Shown: positions 29,840 to 40,239, counted from the first letter of the stretch. The stretch: DNA of 45,445 nucleotides from Trichomonas tenax (GCA_023091735.1 JALKBU010000361.1:1-45445), one strand, 5' to 3'. Made by a program: numbers and translations. The notes: generated by a model not told the origin, from the sequence alone.

Positions 29840-30680
29840 AATCATCGAAGTATCAAAAGACACTGACGTATATTCAAGTGTTTACGTTGTTGACATGTTC
29901 AGAGATGTGATGAGCCTCATAAAAGCAAAGATTCCTAATGTTATTGATCTAATTCTTGATTATGTGAATTTCAAGCATTCGAGAAATGAAAGATCAGATA
30001 TTCCTCAAAATATAGTGCAAATTATCCACGAAATCAAGGAAAATAAGACAATAGAAGACAATCTAAATCCGAATCCTTATAATTGGATGCTTGATAATGC
30101 ATTGAATCAATCGAATTCAACAGATAAATATAGAAGAGCCAATATTTTACATGACTCACTTTTAATCACTCCAACTAACATGAATATTGAAGATGAAGAC
30201 CCAATATCGCCAATACCATATTCCCATAGAGCTTCTCTTTCCATTGATAGAATTGAAACGCAGACAGAGACAACAGAGTCAGAGATAGACTCAAAAATAA
30301 CATCTTCGTCATCAATTTCTCCTTATAAGAGCACTACAACGGAATCCATTTCTTATTCAACGCCAACACGCTCTGACTCCATTCACCTATCAGGTGTATC
30401 AAGTAATGAGGACCAAATAGAGACTCCCTCGAATTATGAGATGAAGATATTCAGTTCTATTCGTGAACGTATGAATCAACAAGGATTGCGATTAATTCCT
30501 CATAGTACAAAGTTTTCTCCACGAGTTACCAATGAGAACATTCAGAGACCGATAAAAGAAGATGAAGCGCATTATCTGTCAACAACAACTTCAACGACAA
30601 CAGACACAGAAAGAGATGTTTTAAGTATTGAGTCTGAACTAGAAGTGATATACAGAAAAAAAGATAATAAGAAAAAGTGA
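29832..30680 (+). CDS. Continuation of the HIRA-like gene after a frameshift
   Basis: This frame has no ATG at its start (the first possible codon is GTG) but continues the preceding ORF smoothly if one A is removed from the A7 run at 29825-29831: ...SAIMKK then VLEIIEVSKDTDVYSSVYVV. The first 70 residues are helical (MFRDVMSLIKAKIPNVIDLI) and the remainder is a low-complexity Ser/Thr/Glu-rich tail. Joined, the product would be about 560 residues. A homopolymer length error in the sequence, a polymorphism or a recent pseudogene are all possible. Confidence 0.5.
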   Translation: MLEIIEVSKDTDVYSSVYVVDMFRDVMSLIKAKIPNVIDLILDYVNFKHSRNERSDIPQNIVQIIHEIKENKTIEDNLNPNPYNWMLDNALNQSNSTDKYRRANILHDSLLITPTNMNIEDEDPISPIPYSHRASLSIDRIETQTETTESEIDSKITSSSSISPYKSTTTESISYSTPTRSDSIHLSGVSSNEDQIETPSNYEMKIFSSIRERMNQQGLRLIPHSTKFSPRVTNENIQRPIKEDEAHYLSTTTSTTTDTERDVLSIESELEVIYRKKDNKKK

Positions 30681-31203
30681 ACTTTGTAATAGGTATTTCT
30701 ATATACCATAGAGTGTAATAGATTAATTTTGATAATATATTTTTATATTAACTTTTGTTTTTATGTTTTATTTATGTATTGTTCTTTATGTAAAGTTTGG
30801 TATAGTAATTAATCATATTGATGAAATATAATATTATCAAAATTCCAAATATTGAAATATCTTCACCAAAATCAAATTAAAATTATGCATTTCACCAATT
30901 TTGCTTACCCCATAGATTTCATTATAATTGATTCCGGATGATATTAAAATCAAATTATATGATGTATTATTTTCATATTTATCAATCTAATATTGTTAAA
31001 TCAATTGTATACTTGATATAATAGTATATTTAATAATAAAATATGATGTTTACTATAAATTGGTGATTTTCTCCAATATGAAACTCTTCCATGAAATAAG
31101 GTTAAATGAATATTCTTGATTTTCTTTTCCAAGCAATTTTGATATTAAATTTATTTATGTTTCGGAAAAAAGGTTTTAAATTCAAAAAGAAAAAAATCAT
31201 TTT
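30681..31203. other. AT-rich spacer
   Basis: Nothing beyond AT-rich low complexity is visible. Confidence 0.4.
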
Positions 31204-31208
31204 TCATA
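31204..31208 (+). promoter_or_regulatory. Initiator-like TCATA before the Sel1-like gene
   Basis: TCATA lies 15 bases before the ATG at 31224. Confidence 0.45.
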
Positions 31209-31223
31209 AAACAATTTTTATTG

Positions 31224-32681
31224 ATGTTATCTTTGATCTTTTATAGACAGAACAGATTCCAGTACATGACGGCTGTCAAAGAACAGAACAAAACAGTGTA
31301 CAAACCGTTCTGGTCTTTCCAGTTTTTGCCTGATTATAACAGAAAATTTTATTTAGATATTACAGAAAGCAAAGAAAAATTCATTCAAAACTTTAAACTC
31401 CTCAAAAGCTTCGCAGAATCAAATGATACGACAGCGCAATTCTTGTTGGCCGAATATTTTACTTTCGATTCGATAGAAAACGAGCAAATTGATCCATTCG
31501 ATTATATGCAGAGATGTTACAACGACTGTTTCGACTTATGTGGTGACTTTTTGGCCTATTATTATGAACGTGGCTTATTTACTAAACAAAATAAATTAAA
31601 ATCGAAGCTTTTAGTAATGACACAAGATTCGTTCATTTCATATCTCGTTGTCGCTAAAAATTCTGATCAATTCCATCGATTTCTAAATTATCAAAAAATT
31701 TATGAACGATCTGAAGTAATTGAGTCAGAAATTGTTGAACCTCCATTCATGGAAATCTACAGATTCTCTCCGGATGGCATTAAATTTGGTAAATTCATTA
31801 AAAAGATCTCAAAGTTCGTGAATATTACGTCAAAAGCTGATCAAACCGAAAATCTTCACAGCACTAGCGATGTGGCATGCTTGAGATACATTAGAGAGCT
31901 CAAAGACAATCACACAAAAATTGAAATTTATCCTGAATGTGTTAATCCTCAACTCAAAGGAATTCGTCAACATTTCGCTTGGGCATTAATCCAATACAAT
32001 GTTACTGAGTTAGCCATTAAATTCATAATTGAAAACAAAGTCAATGCTTATCTAAATTGGGCTGTTACTAAAGTTTTAAAGAGCCAGTCGACGGATTTAA
32101 TCAATATATCTTTGAACGCAATGTTACACAAAGAGAAGTATTACCCACTTGTTGCTAAGTATTACGCCTACTCGCAGCCAAAGTATAGAGAGTCCGGTGA
32201 TATTTTCACTCAGTATTTCACATCAAAATATTTCGGCGCATCAACAAATGATCCGCTAGAGAAATTCACTTCATTTTACTCGAAACATCAGGACTTTAAG
32301 GCATATTTAGGAGCTCCATCTGACGCTGATGACATAGAAGGATTGATCAATAGCATACATTCAACAAATAACGCAACAAGTCTTAGCTCAAGAATGAAAT
32401 TAGCATTTAGAATCGACGACTTAAACAAGATCGAAAACCTATTGACTGTTTCACAACCAGATCCTCTTAAAATATTCAGGCTTATTAAGATCTATTGCTA
32501 TGTCAACCTCATTGTCAAAGCATATATTCAGAATGGTCTTGAAGCAAGTCTCTTGATTTATAATGTTCCGTTCGTCAAACAACAAATCGATGTTTTACTT
32601 TCAATTGTTTTCATTTCCGTTATGTTCCTTTCATTATATATCTTAGTGAAGAAACGCGTCCAGATGACTGTATTCGACTAA
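31224..32681 (+). CDS. Sel1-like repeat membrane protein (HRD3/SEL1L candidate)
   Basis: A 485-residue protein of helical repeats ending in one strong transmembrane segment (VLLSIVFISVMFLSLYILV) and a short basic tail, so a type I or tail-anchored topology. AQFLLAEYFTFDSIENEQID and CGDFLAYYYERGLF look like Sel1/TPR-type helix pairs, and several N-glycosylation sequons (NDT, NIT, NVT, NAT) suit a lumenal domain. HRD3/SEL1L, the partner of the ERAD ubiquitin ligase HRD1, has this layout and is my tentative suggestion. The N-terminus is only weakly signal-like (MLSLIFYRQNR). ATG at 31224 follows a TCATA initiator-like element. Its 3' end is 66 bases from that of the convergent CCDC93 gene. Confidence 0.4.
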   Translation: MLSLIFYRQNRFQYMTAVKEQNKTVYKPFWSFQFLPDYNRKFYLDITESKEKFIQNFKLLKSFAESNDTTAQFLLAEYFTFDSIENEQIDPFDYMQRCYNDCFDLCGDFLAYYYERGLFTKQNKLKSKLLVMTQDSFISYLVVAKNSDQFHRFLNYQKIYERSEVIESEIVEPPFMEIYRFSPDGIKFGKFIKKISKFVNITSKADQTENLHSTSDVACLRYIRELKDNHTKIEIYPECVNPQLKGIRQHFAWALIQYNVTELAIKFIIENKVNAYLNWAVTKVLKSQSTDLINISLNAMLHKEKYYPLVAKYYAYSQPKYRESGDIFTQYFTSKYFGASTNDPLEKFTSFYSKHQDFKAYLGAPSDADDIEGLINSIHSTNNATSLSSRMKLAFRIDDLNKIENLLTVSQPDPLKIFRLIKIYCYVNLIVKAYIQNGLEASLLIYNVPFVKQQIDVLLSIVFISVMFLSLYILVKKRVQMTVFD

Positions 32682-32747
32682 TTTTAATATTATGTTTCTC
32701 TTCTATAATAAAAAACTTTGTCTTTTTTATAACTAAGAAAAAATGGT

Positions 32748-34526
32748 TTACTCCTCATCTTCCTCTTCATCATCATCCTCAATTGCGCCTTGTTCATCAT
32801 CTTCGAGGAGCTCAGCGAGTTGATCTTGAGCCTCTTGGTACTCCTTGACAGCCTGGAAGTATCTTCTCTGTGTTTCCAAGAGCTTTCTGTGTGTTTCCTC
32901 CTTCTGTTGGAGTTCGTGAGTCTTCTTTTGGAGTTCGGAGTCGAGCTTTGCCTTCTCGTCCTTTGTCTTTGAGGAAATTCCGGACGTCTGCGAAATGAGG
33001 TTCCTCTGGAGATCTGAGTTCTTCCTTGCGCTTTCGAATGACTGAATGATGTTATTGAAGAGCGTGTTTTCTTGCTCTAAGATGTTTGTACTTGAGATCA
33101 ATGAGTTGAGAAGCTGCGTGCACTTCTTGATCTCAACGACCTTGGAGAGTGACAAAGCGGAAAGTTCCTTGAGTCTCCTTGAGTACTGTGTGAGTTCTGC
33201 CATTGTTGGGTATAAATCGTACTCCATTCTGAGCTTAAGAACATGCCTGGCCTTCTCAGCGACAAGCTCCTGCTTCCTCTGCCAGTCCTTCTGGTACTGA
33301 GCGAGCGTTGCCTGAAGCTTGATAGCGTTGGCATCACCGGAGCCCTCAGCCTTAGCCTTGAGTCCAGCGATCTTCTCCTGCCACTCAGCGATATCTGCCT
33401 TGCACTGCTTTGCGAATGCTTCGATGTTCTTCATGTTGTCATCTCTCAATGTCATAGCGTGCATGATCGCTTCTGTGTGGGAGGCATCTTCGACGGCCTG
33501 CGAAGCCTCCTTGAGCTTAGATCTGAGCTCTGCGTTGTAAGCCTTGGCTCTGGCAAGTTTGGCATTAATATCATCTAACTGGCCTTGGACCTCTTCTGCA
33601 TTGCCCTGAACCTTGCGGCCCTGCTGCTTGATGTTCTGGAGGTGCTCCTGAAGCTTTTCGACCTGAGCAGCGTGCTGATCGCGTAATTCTTGTTCTGTGT
33701 AGTTTGAAATCTTTGCTTCTGATTCGTCGAAGATGTTTTGGTTTGCAAGAATTGTTGTTGCTTGTCCCATTATGGAAGAAGCAATTTTAGAGCCATCAAT
33801 CGACGTTTCGCCTTGTTCTCTGTTCATTCCAGACAATGTCTGGCGGAGTTCTTCGTCGCGCTTGTTCTTGTTGTCTTCCTCCTCCTTCTGAGCCTTAGCG
33901 CCCTTTGGAGCCTTAGGATTTCCTTTCTGTGTTTCCGCTGAGATTGATGTTGGGATTTTGCCGTATTCGAGAAGTGTAGTTTCTATCTGCTTAATTTCCG
34001 GAAGTGCTTCGTTCCAAGCTGATCTCTTGTAAAATCTTCTTGGTGGGAAGAATTTCTCCATTTGGCGGATGTTTGTCGTAGATCTGATTGAGTTCTTGTG
34101 TGCTGTAATATCAGCTGGAAGCTCGGAATACTGATTCTTGAACGAGAATTCAGCAAATGAATGCTGGAAGTCTCCGAACTCGTTACGAACTTCGATAACG
34201 TTCTTAACGAGCCACTGGAAGATAGGGAACAAATATGGAAAGTCGAGACCCTGAATCTGGTGAGGTTTTAAGCCAAGTGGACATTTTGCCAGTCTCAAAC
34301 CTTCACAGATGGATTCTGAGATTCTCACCTTTTCACCGACGTTTGGTTTTTCCTTGAAGAAGATGTTGATGTCGACATCGACGGAAGATGCCTTCAAACA
34401 CCACGCTAAACCGCCGGCGATCTTGTCGAAATCGTCCAAGTCGCTCATTCTGACTCTGAAGTAACCGGCAGAGAGAAGGAGACGGTTGATGGCTTCACGT
34501 GCGTGAATTCCTGCCTCAGTTGTCAT
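32748..34526 (-). CDS. CCDC93: CCDC93 homologue, CCC complex subunit
   Basis: A 592-residue protein. The N-terminal domain (about 1-150) closely follows CCDC93: INRLLLSAGYFRVRM, DDFDKIAGGLAWCLKASSVD, LKPHQIQGLDFPYLFPIFQW and later FFPPRRFYKR. From about residue 255 it is a long coiled coil rich in Gln, Glu, Lys and Ala, ending in an acidic tail of consecutive Asp/Glu. In animals CCDC93 pairs with CCDC22 and COMMD proteins in the CCC complex, which works with Retriever and WASH in endosomal recycling. ATG at 34526 has TCATT and TCACT initiator-like elements within 15 bases upstream. Presence here implies that at least part of the CCC machinery exists in this protist. Confidence 0.88.
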   Translation of the reverse strand: MTTEAGIHAREAINRLLLSAGYFRVRMSDLDDFDKIAGGLAWCLKASSVDVDINIFFKEKPNVGEKVRISESICEGLRLAKCPLGLKPHQIQGLDFPYLFPIFQWLVKNVIEVRNEFGDFQHSFAEFSFKNQYSELPADITAHKNSIRSTTNIRQMEKFFPPRRFYKRSAWNEALPEIKQIETTLLEYGKIPTSISAETQKGNPKAPKGAKAQKEEEDNKNKRDEELRQTLSGMNREQGETSIDGSKIASSIMGQATTILANQNIFDESEAKISNYTEQELRDQHAAQVEKLQEHLQNIKQQGRKVQGNAEEVQGQLDDINAKLARAKAYNAELRSKLKEASQAVEDASHTEAIMHAMTLRDDNMKNIEAFAKQCKADIAEWQEKIAGLKAKAEGSGDANAIKLQATLAQYQKDWQRKQELVAEKARHVLKLRMEYDLYPTMAELTQYSRRLKELSALSLSKVVEIKKCTQLLNSLISSTNILEQENTLFNNIIQSFESARKNSDLQRNLISQTSGISSKTKDEKAKLDSELQKKTHELQQKEETHRKLLETQRRYFQAVKEYQEAQDQLAELLEDDEQGAIEDDDEEEDEE

Positions 34527-35085
34527 TCAATGAAAAGTGACATCTGCCTGCAATTCCTTTTTTCAGCGATTTTGTTTTCTTTGTAATCACTCTACTTAAT
34601 GCTCTTTATATTTCGTTATTTGATTTTGCTTGAAACTCATTTTTCCCCTGTTTCAAAGAAAATTAGATAAAATTGTCAAAATCTTTTTTGATTTCTAATT
34701 TTTCTTCATTTTCAAAACAGCAATGATTCATCTTAGAAACTACAGGAATGCAAAAATTTCCCAACAAATTATTCAAAATCGATTTTATTAAAATTTCATA
34801 TGAAAATATCATTTTTTGAACAACATTCCTAAGAAATCTCGTTTAGAAATGGTCTAAAATAGTGATATATAAAATATCGAAAAGTAATATTTGATCTTCA
34901 ACAAAATTAGAAAACATCATATAATGAGATAGATTTACACTGACTTGCATGATATAAATATGTTATTGAAAGTAAGTGTTCTCGTAAAAAATATCAAAAT
35001 ATTGAAAATATTAGACTCAAAGAATCAAAATTAATCAATTTTTATCGTAGTAAAAGTAGTTTTTGTGTAATAAATAATCATATTT
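34527..35085. other. AT-rich spacer with initiator-like site
   Basis: The gap between RFC and CCDC93, both on the minus strand. The TCACT initiator-like site for CCDC93 is at 34536-34540. No gene seen. Confidence 0.45.
34536..34540 (-). promoter_or_regulatory. Initiator-like TCACT before CCDC93
   Basis: TCACTTTT on the coding strand, about 10 bases before the ATG at 34526. Confidence 0.5.
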
Positions 35086-36057
35086 TTAATTCGTCTTTGG
35101 ATGATGAAGCTTGTATAAAGTTGCAAGAAGTCCATCGAGTTGTAAGTTAGAAGACATTCCTTGAGATACACGCATCTGTGAAAGACCAATTTCCTTCAGC
35201 AGGCTAAGCTTGAGTTTTTCTGGGATTTGATCTGTTCTACGAACAAATGAGAACACAGACTTAACAATATCGGATGGTGAGTGACCACGCTTCTCCAAAT
35301 CATGAAGGATAACTAAGGCATTGTGGAAATTCTCTGTAGCAAGTGCTTCAAACATATCTTTGATAGCTGTTGGGTTTGGAACGTCAACAGTAGCTTTAAC
35401 GTTCTCCTGAGTAACAAGGCCATATCTAACATATGTTGATTGAAGGCCATTGATAGCTGTTCTCATATCACCATCAGCTAACTGTGCAAGGAGGGCAATA
35501 CCATCCTGCTCTGGTGTAAAACCTTCTAACTCGCAGATTTTCATCAAACGAGCAGCAATTTCGTTTTCTTCAACTCTCGAAAATCTAACAATTGCGCAAC
35601 GAGACTGAATGGCTTCGATAACTTTTTCACTCTGGTTGCAGGCGAACACGAAGCGAGTAGTTTTTGTGAAGTTTTCCATGATACGGCGCATAGCCTGCTG
35701 CGCTGCATCAGTCATTGAGTCTGATTCATCCAAAAGTACAACTTTGTGACGTCCTTCTGGAAGTGGAACGTGTCTCTTAGCAAATTCTTTGATATTCTTG
35801 CGAACAACTTCAATACCTCGATCATCAGATGCATTCAATTCGATAACAGCGTCTTTTTCCTTGTCACCGAGAAGCTGGCGGCAAAGGGCGAGCAATGATG
35901 TAGTTTTTCCGCAGCCTGGAGGTCCAGTCAAAATTAAATTCGGAATATTTCCCTCAGCGGCCAAAGCACGCAGGCGCTCGATGACAGCTGTGTTGCCAAC
36001 GACGTCGTCGAGCACGCGTGGACGGTACTTCTCAACCCATGGCTGTCCTGCTGACAT
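35086..36057 (-). CDS. Replication factor C small subunit (human RFC2/yeast Rfc4 type)
   Basis: A 323-residue AAA+ clamp-loader subunit that helps load PCNA onto DNA. It starts with the family signature PWVEKYRP. Walker A is GPPGCGKTT (residues 45-53) and Walker B VVLLDESD (106-113), with Ser in place of the common Ala/Glu of DEAD. The sensor and SRC arginine-finger region is IQSRCAIVRFSR (150-161). GRHKVVLLDESDSMTDAAQQ, GDMRTAINGLQ and the C-terminal KLSLLKEIGLSQMRVSQG favour RFC2/Rfc4 over the other small subunits. The length is typical. ATG at 36057 is first in frame, with a TCATT initiator-like element 10 bases upstream. Confidence 0.93.
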   Translation of the reverse strand: MSAGQPWVEKYRPRVLDDVVGNTAVIERLRALAAEGNIPNLILTGPPGCGKTTSLLALCRQLLGDKEKDAVIELNASDDRGIEVVRKNIKEFAKRHVPLPEGRHKVVLLDESDSMTDAAQQAMRRIMENFTKTTRFVFACNQSEKVIEAIQSRCAIVRFSRVEENEIAARLMKICELEGFTPEQDGIALLAQLADGDMRTAINGLQSTYVRYGLVTQENVKATVDVPNPTAIKDMFEALATENFHNALVILHDLEKRGHSPSDIVKSVFSFVRRTDQIPEKLKLSLLKEIGLSQMRVSQGMSSNLQLDGLLATLYKLHHPKTN

Positions 36058-36066
36058 TTTTTTTAA

Positions 36067-36071
36067 AATGA
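36067..36071 (-). promoter_or_regulatory. Initiator-like TCATT before RFC
   Basis: TCATT on the coding strand, 10 bases before the ATG at 36057. Confidence 0.5.
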
Positions 36072-36567
36072 AACTATTTTGTAAACTGAAAGAGGAACTT
36101 AACTTTTTTTGAAACTAACTTTTGGCGAATTTTGATATTTTTAAATCGGCTATAAATAGGTACTGCTATACTCCAAATATTGGGCAAAAGTAATTTTTCA
36201 ACAATGGACATGAAAAATTACTAATATCTCCATAAATAAAGAGTTTAATTGATTAAAAACCAAACACACACATATATTATAAACATGGAAACATAGATAT
36301 TATATTAAATTATCAATATATGCTTTAACATTCGTTGATAGTTTAAACTTTTCATACTCGTCAATAGATATGAACAGTTTTTATAATTCAAAATTATTAT
36401 GATAATAATATTCCTAATATGGAGTTGTATCAAATATCAAAATATGAGACAAAAATAAAAATAGTTTAGAGTCAAAAAGGAATTAAAGAAAAATCGACAT
36501 TTGACAATTTTACAAAGCAAATAATTTTATAAATGTGACACAAAAGTGAAATAAAAGTGACAATTAT
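36072..36567. other. Divergent intergenic region RFC/POP1
   Basis: This AT-rich region separates two divergent genes. Next to POP1 it has repeated AAAAGTGA phrases (36540-36562), the last ending six bases before the POP1 ATG. Confidence 0.45.
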
Positions 36568-38361
36568 ATGGGTGACGCACCAGACGTAAAAGTCACAGAA
36601 CTTGCGAAAAGGTGCGATCCAGCGATCTCCGAAATGATCAAAAACATGGAGAACGCTATACCTGGACACAAAAGAGTCTTCCAAAAACTTCCAAATCATT
36701 TAAGAAGGAGAGCGATGAGCTATGATATCAAAAAAGTTCCGAGAAAGATGAGAGCAGCCGTCCAGGAACAGGTTGATGGTGCTGCTGAAGCGAAAGCACG
36801 AAACAAACCGCCTGGTCGACATCAAAATCACTTCAGAATTCACGGAAGAGAGCTTTGTTTGCATAGAAATGAGAAGAACAATTGGCTCGAGACTCATTTG
36901 TGGCATGCAAAACGCTTCCATATCAAAGATTTATGGGGATGGAAAATTCCATTTTCACCAACAATGAAAGGAACGCGATCAATGATAAAGCAGACATCAG
37001 AGACTTGCACACTTCGTGATATTTCATATTATTCCGTTATAGATATTATTGGCCAACCAGAATTAATAAATAACCGACTAATCAGCATGATAACGCCAAA
37101 TTCATACTTAGAGCAATCACCGAGAGTTCTTTTCGAGCTCGATTTATTCCAACCAGAAAAATATCCAAATGAATCAATCGGTCCTGCTCATTTTTATAGA
37201 ATTTCAGCTGAACACATTTGGTGCATTTGTCATACATTACTTTCTCAAATGATCATTTCTGCTTTTGAAGGTTTCCAAGTCAGAGATTTTGAACGTGAAA
37301 TTAACGTTTTCGAGTTATTCGGTCCTAAATCAACAGAAAATATCTTAAAAGCATTGCCGCCAAACGAAAGCAGCAGCCAAATCGTCATCAACACACTTTA
37401 CTCATTAAATGGTCCAGGAACTGTTCCTCCTGGATTTTCTATTGCTTACACATCATCAGATCCACGCTCAGTACCATCAGATTACAAACATCCAGAAACA
37501 GGAGCTCCACATGACATTTTTTCAGGAGGAAACCTCGAATTAACAGAATCACCGCTTTACAATGGCTGCAGCGAACTTTCCATTCCGCATGATCAAGAAT
37601 TCAACGAAACTCGCTCGAAGTTGCTCTTCCCATCTGCTGAAGGTCCAAGCGGAAGATTATCTGCTATAATGATGCAAAAATACGCAACAACGAAGTTTGG
37701 ATCGAGCTGGTTATTATTTGTTCCATTTGGAGCAGGCGCTGCATCATTTAAGTCTTTAGTTAAGACAGGAGCGCGCGCAATTGGTTTGGAAGAAGCAGAT
37801 TTGATTGAGTTGGAGTCCCAAAAGTTTGCTTTCCCAAAGGGAAGACCAGAAACACAGAAAGGATTTGAGGACTGGATGCGCGAGATGAAAGAGATTGAAG
37901 CAGAAAACAATGCAAAGCCACCAGCAAAAAGAATTCATCTTGATTTTTACAGCTTCCCAGAAAACTTCTATATTTCTAATGATGCCACCCAAGAAAACAC
38001 TTTTGCTCGTGTAGAGATCAATTGCGTAAGAAGAGGAACTCCATCGAGATTCGCTGTTCTCTATGCACCAACAGAGAATGATCTCAAGTCTTGCGGTGAA
38101 ATATGCGAGATTACATCTAAGGATTTCAACGATAAGAATGAAGTCATTACCAGAAAACCAATTGGCGTTGTTTCTGATGGACGCAACTCTCTTCTTGCTG
38201 GAACTGGTCGTGGCATTGGTTTCGTCAATGCAGCAGAATTAGAGAATCTTCTTTCTTCCGGTTCGATTGAAAATTGCAAACAAAAAATCACTGCAAAACT
38301 CGCAATGATGAAAGAGCAAGGATCCCAATATTTCCATCATGTTTGGATCCAGTTAATGTAA
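36568..38361 (+). CDS. POP1: POP1, protein subunit of RNase P/MRP
   Basis: A 597-residue homologue of POP1, the largest protein of the eukaryotic nuclear RNase P and RNase MRP ribonucleoproteins, which process tRNA and rRNA precursors. The N-terminal POP1 domain is clear: NHLRRRAMSYDIKKVPRKMR, basic KARNKPPGRHQNH, then WLETHLWHAKRFHIKDLWGW (about 105-125). A POPLD-type region follows near residues 370-430 (SWLLFVPFGAGAASFKSLVK), and the C-terminal domain ends with GRGIGFVNAAELENLL. It is shorter than human POP1 but similar to other protist forms. ATG at 36568 lies just after repeated AAAAGTGA elements rather than a TCA-type initiator. Confidence 0.92.
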   Translation: MGDAPDVKVTELAKRCDPAISEMIKNMENAIPGHKRVFQKLPNHLRRRAMSYDIKKVPRKMRAAVQEQVDGAAEAKARNKPPGRHQNHFRIHGRELCLHRNEKNNWLETHLWHAKRFHIKDLWGWKIPFSPTMKGTRSMIKQTSETCTLRDISYYSVIDIIGQPELINNRLISMITPNSYLEQSPRVLFELDLFQPEKYPNESIGPAHFYRISAEHIWCICHTLLSQMIISAFEGFQVRDFEREINVFELFGPKSTENILKALPPNESSSQIVINTLYSLNGPGTVPPGFSIAYTSSDPRSVPSDYKHPETGAPHDIFSGGNLELTESPLYNGCSELSIPHDQEFNETRSKLLFPSAEGPSGRLSAIMMQKYATTKFGSSWLLFVPFGAGAASFKSLVKTGARAIGLEEADLIELESQKFAFPKGRPETQKGFEDWMREMKEIEAENNAKPPAKRIHLDFYSFPENFYISNDATQENTFARVEINCVRRGTPSRFAVLYAPTENDLKSCGEICEITSKDFNDKNEVITRKPIGVVSDGRNSLLAGTGRGIGFVNAAELENLLSSGSIENCKQKITAKLAMMKEQGSQYFHHVWIQLM

Positions 38362-38547
38362 ATATATTTGTTGTTTTTTAATGTATAAAATACAGTTTTA
38401 TTTTATCTATACATATAAATTAAAAATCATTTTCCAAAATCACTTAGTTTTGTTATAATTAGAAAAGGAACCAAACAATTTTTTTTTGTTTCATATAAAG
38501 CATAGTGAATAATATTTAACATTTACTGATATAAATTTAAAAAAAAG
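38362..38547. other. Convergent intergenic spacer
   Basis: AT-rich gap between converging 3' ends of POP1 and the TBC-like gene; nothing else seen. Confidence 0.4.
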
Positions 38548-39600
38548 TTAATCATGCTTCCTGTGGAAGGCAGAGCCATTTCCAAACAGGATATTGAAGC
38601 CAGCGAAGCATGGACACATTGAGTTAATGAAGTAATCGACGTAGTTGATTTCCTTATATTCTTTCATGACATCAACTGATATAATAATGTTGACGGCATC
38701 GAAAGGTTCATCAGGAATGATTGCATGAGATTCAAGACGTCCTCCTTTCTCTAAATAATATTTAAAGTGTGATGCGACGAGATAGTTAGTGTAATGTCTG
38801 TATTCTCTGAGGTTCAATATAACGAGATCGAAGATAAGAAGCAAGCTGTCACAGTTATCATGACATTCTGTGAACATTGTCCATAACATGTGATTATAAA
38901 TTTGAACAGGGTCAACGCCAGCTTGTTTGCAGTTCTCTAGAACCTGGTACGTGAACCTCTTCAAGTACTTCAAGAAATCGCTGCGATAATTTTCATCTGC
39001 GCCCATTCTGATTAATTCGCGCTGGAAGTTCAAAGCGGTGATAATAACATTGGCCATGTGATAAGTGAAGGCTTCAGCAAAATATTTCGTGAGTGTACCT
39101 CTTCTAGCGAAGCCTAAAGCGCAGATAAACAAAATCATGACAATTCTTTCATCAGACTCAGTGAACTTATACTTGGAGTTATCAAGTGAGAGAACAGAAA
39201 GAACCCTCTGAATTCTGACTTCAGCATCATCAATATCTGCTTCATTAATGGCTTCAAAGAGTGCCATCTTCTTGAACCATTCCATGTTCTTCTCAACAGC
39301 GACTCTTATCTCTGGTCCGTTGATAAGATTCCTCAAAGGATTGTTATATTCGACTTTAAAATATCTTTTCACGCATCTATCGTAATAATTCATCGCTCTG
39401 ACGAGGTCAGGCATCCACTTTATGCGTTCTGTGTCAATAATCCTAAGTTGTGCAAGCCATGCGATAAAACGAATTGAATTTGGCTTATCGAACGTAGGGA
39501 TCTCGAGAAAACGCTTGATATCAGACGCGGTGTAGAGATCACCGGAGAATGAGACGAGATTCGAAGCAATTGTCTCCTCGGATGGGACAGATTCGTACAT
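38548..39600 (-). CDS. TBC (Rab-GAP)-like protein, catalytically degenerate
   Basis: A 350-residue helical protein. Residues about 35-290 follow the order of a TBC domain: SIRFIAWLAQLRIID resembles the first helix, MEWFKKMALFEAIN the region before the arginine finger, and VRIQRVLSVLSLDNSKYKF the following helices. The catalytic I-x-x-D-x-x-R and Y-x-Q motifs of active Rab-GAPs are not visible (KYKFTES stands where YxQG would be), so it is probably not a classical GAP. The call is by pattern and is tentative; a purely helical protein of another family is possible. ATG at 39600 has a TCACT initiator-like element 8 bases upstream. Confidence 0.45.
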   Translation of the reverse strand: MYESVPSEETIASNLVSFSGDLYTASDIKRFLEIPTFDKPNSIRFIAWLAQLRIIDTERIKWMPDLVRAMNYYDRCVKRYFKVEYNNPLRNLINGPEIRVAVEKNMEWFKKMALFEAINEADIDDAEVRIQRVLSVLSLDNSKYKFTESDERIVMILFICALGFARRGTLTKYFAEAFTYHMANVIITALNFQRELIRMGADENYRSDFLKYLKRFTYQVLENCKQAGVDPVQIYNHMLWTMFTECHDNCDSLLLIFDLVILNLREYRHYTNYLVASHFKYYLEKGGRLESHAIIPDEPFDAVNIIISVDVMKEYKEINYVDYFINSMCPCFAGFNILFGNGSAFHRKHD

Positions 39601-39608
39601 TTTTTTGA

Positions 39609-39613
39609 AGTGA
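39609..39613 (-). promoter_or_regulatory. Initiator-like TCACT before the TBC-like gene
   Basis: TCACT on the coding strand, 8 bases before the ATG at 39600. Confidence 0.5.
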
Positions 39614-40239
39614 TCGGATTTTGATGTAAAGTTCTCAAATTCGACGATTAAAATTTTTCAAAAATTTTAATTCTTTACACGACAAAATTGCTGTTTACAT
39701 GCCATATTTTATGATTCAATCAAAGAGGTTAATTTTGATACATTACACATTGCATCGCTTTAATTTCTACATTATACCAAAGATCTGCAACGATGTCTTC
39801 AATATGAATGATAAATAGACATAGTTGAAATAACTTCGGAATATATCTTTAAAATAATCTTTAGGGATGCAATATATAATGCGAACAGTTATTCTCTATG
39901 AAAAAATTTAACTATCGCTCCCGTTCTTGTATGAAATAATGAATCTTATCATGCTCAAAAATGGATGAAAATTTTCCATGATTTTTCATCATTTTTCTAG
40001 TAAATTCTATCATCATTCAACACACATTTTAATTAACAAACAGTACAATTATAGTAAACTCTAAATTGCAACTAACTTATGATTCGAATTCATTGAATTA
40101 ATCAAAATGAAACTAAACTAGAATTCGATGATAGGAAGCACCAAGAGTTATTGTGGAACATGAATATTTTATAAAAGAAGTTGTTGAAGTTAAAAAATGA
40201 GAAAAAAGAGTTGTTTTAGAGGATAAGAAAAAACTTTTA
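39614..40239. other. AT-rich spacer
   Basis: Contains a long AT palindrome near 39647-39669 (TTAAAATTTTT/AAAAATTTTAA) and a TTTACATG phrase near 39693 related to the dispersed motif. No gene is supported. Confidence 0.4.
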
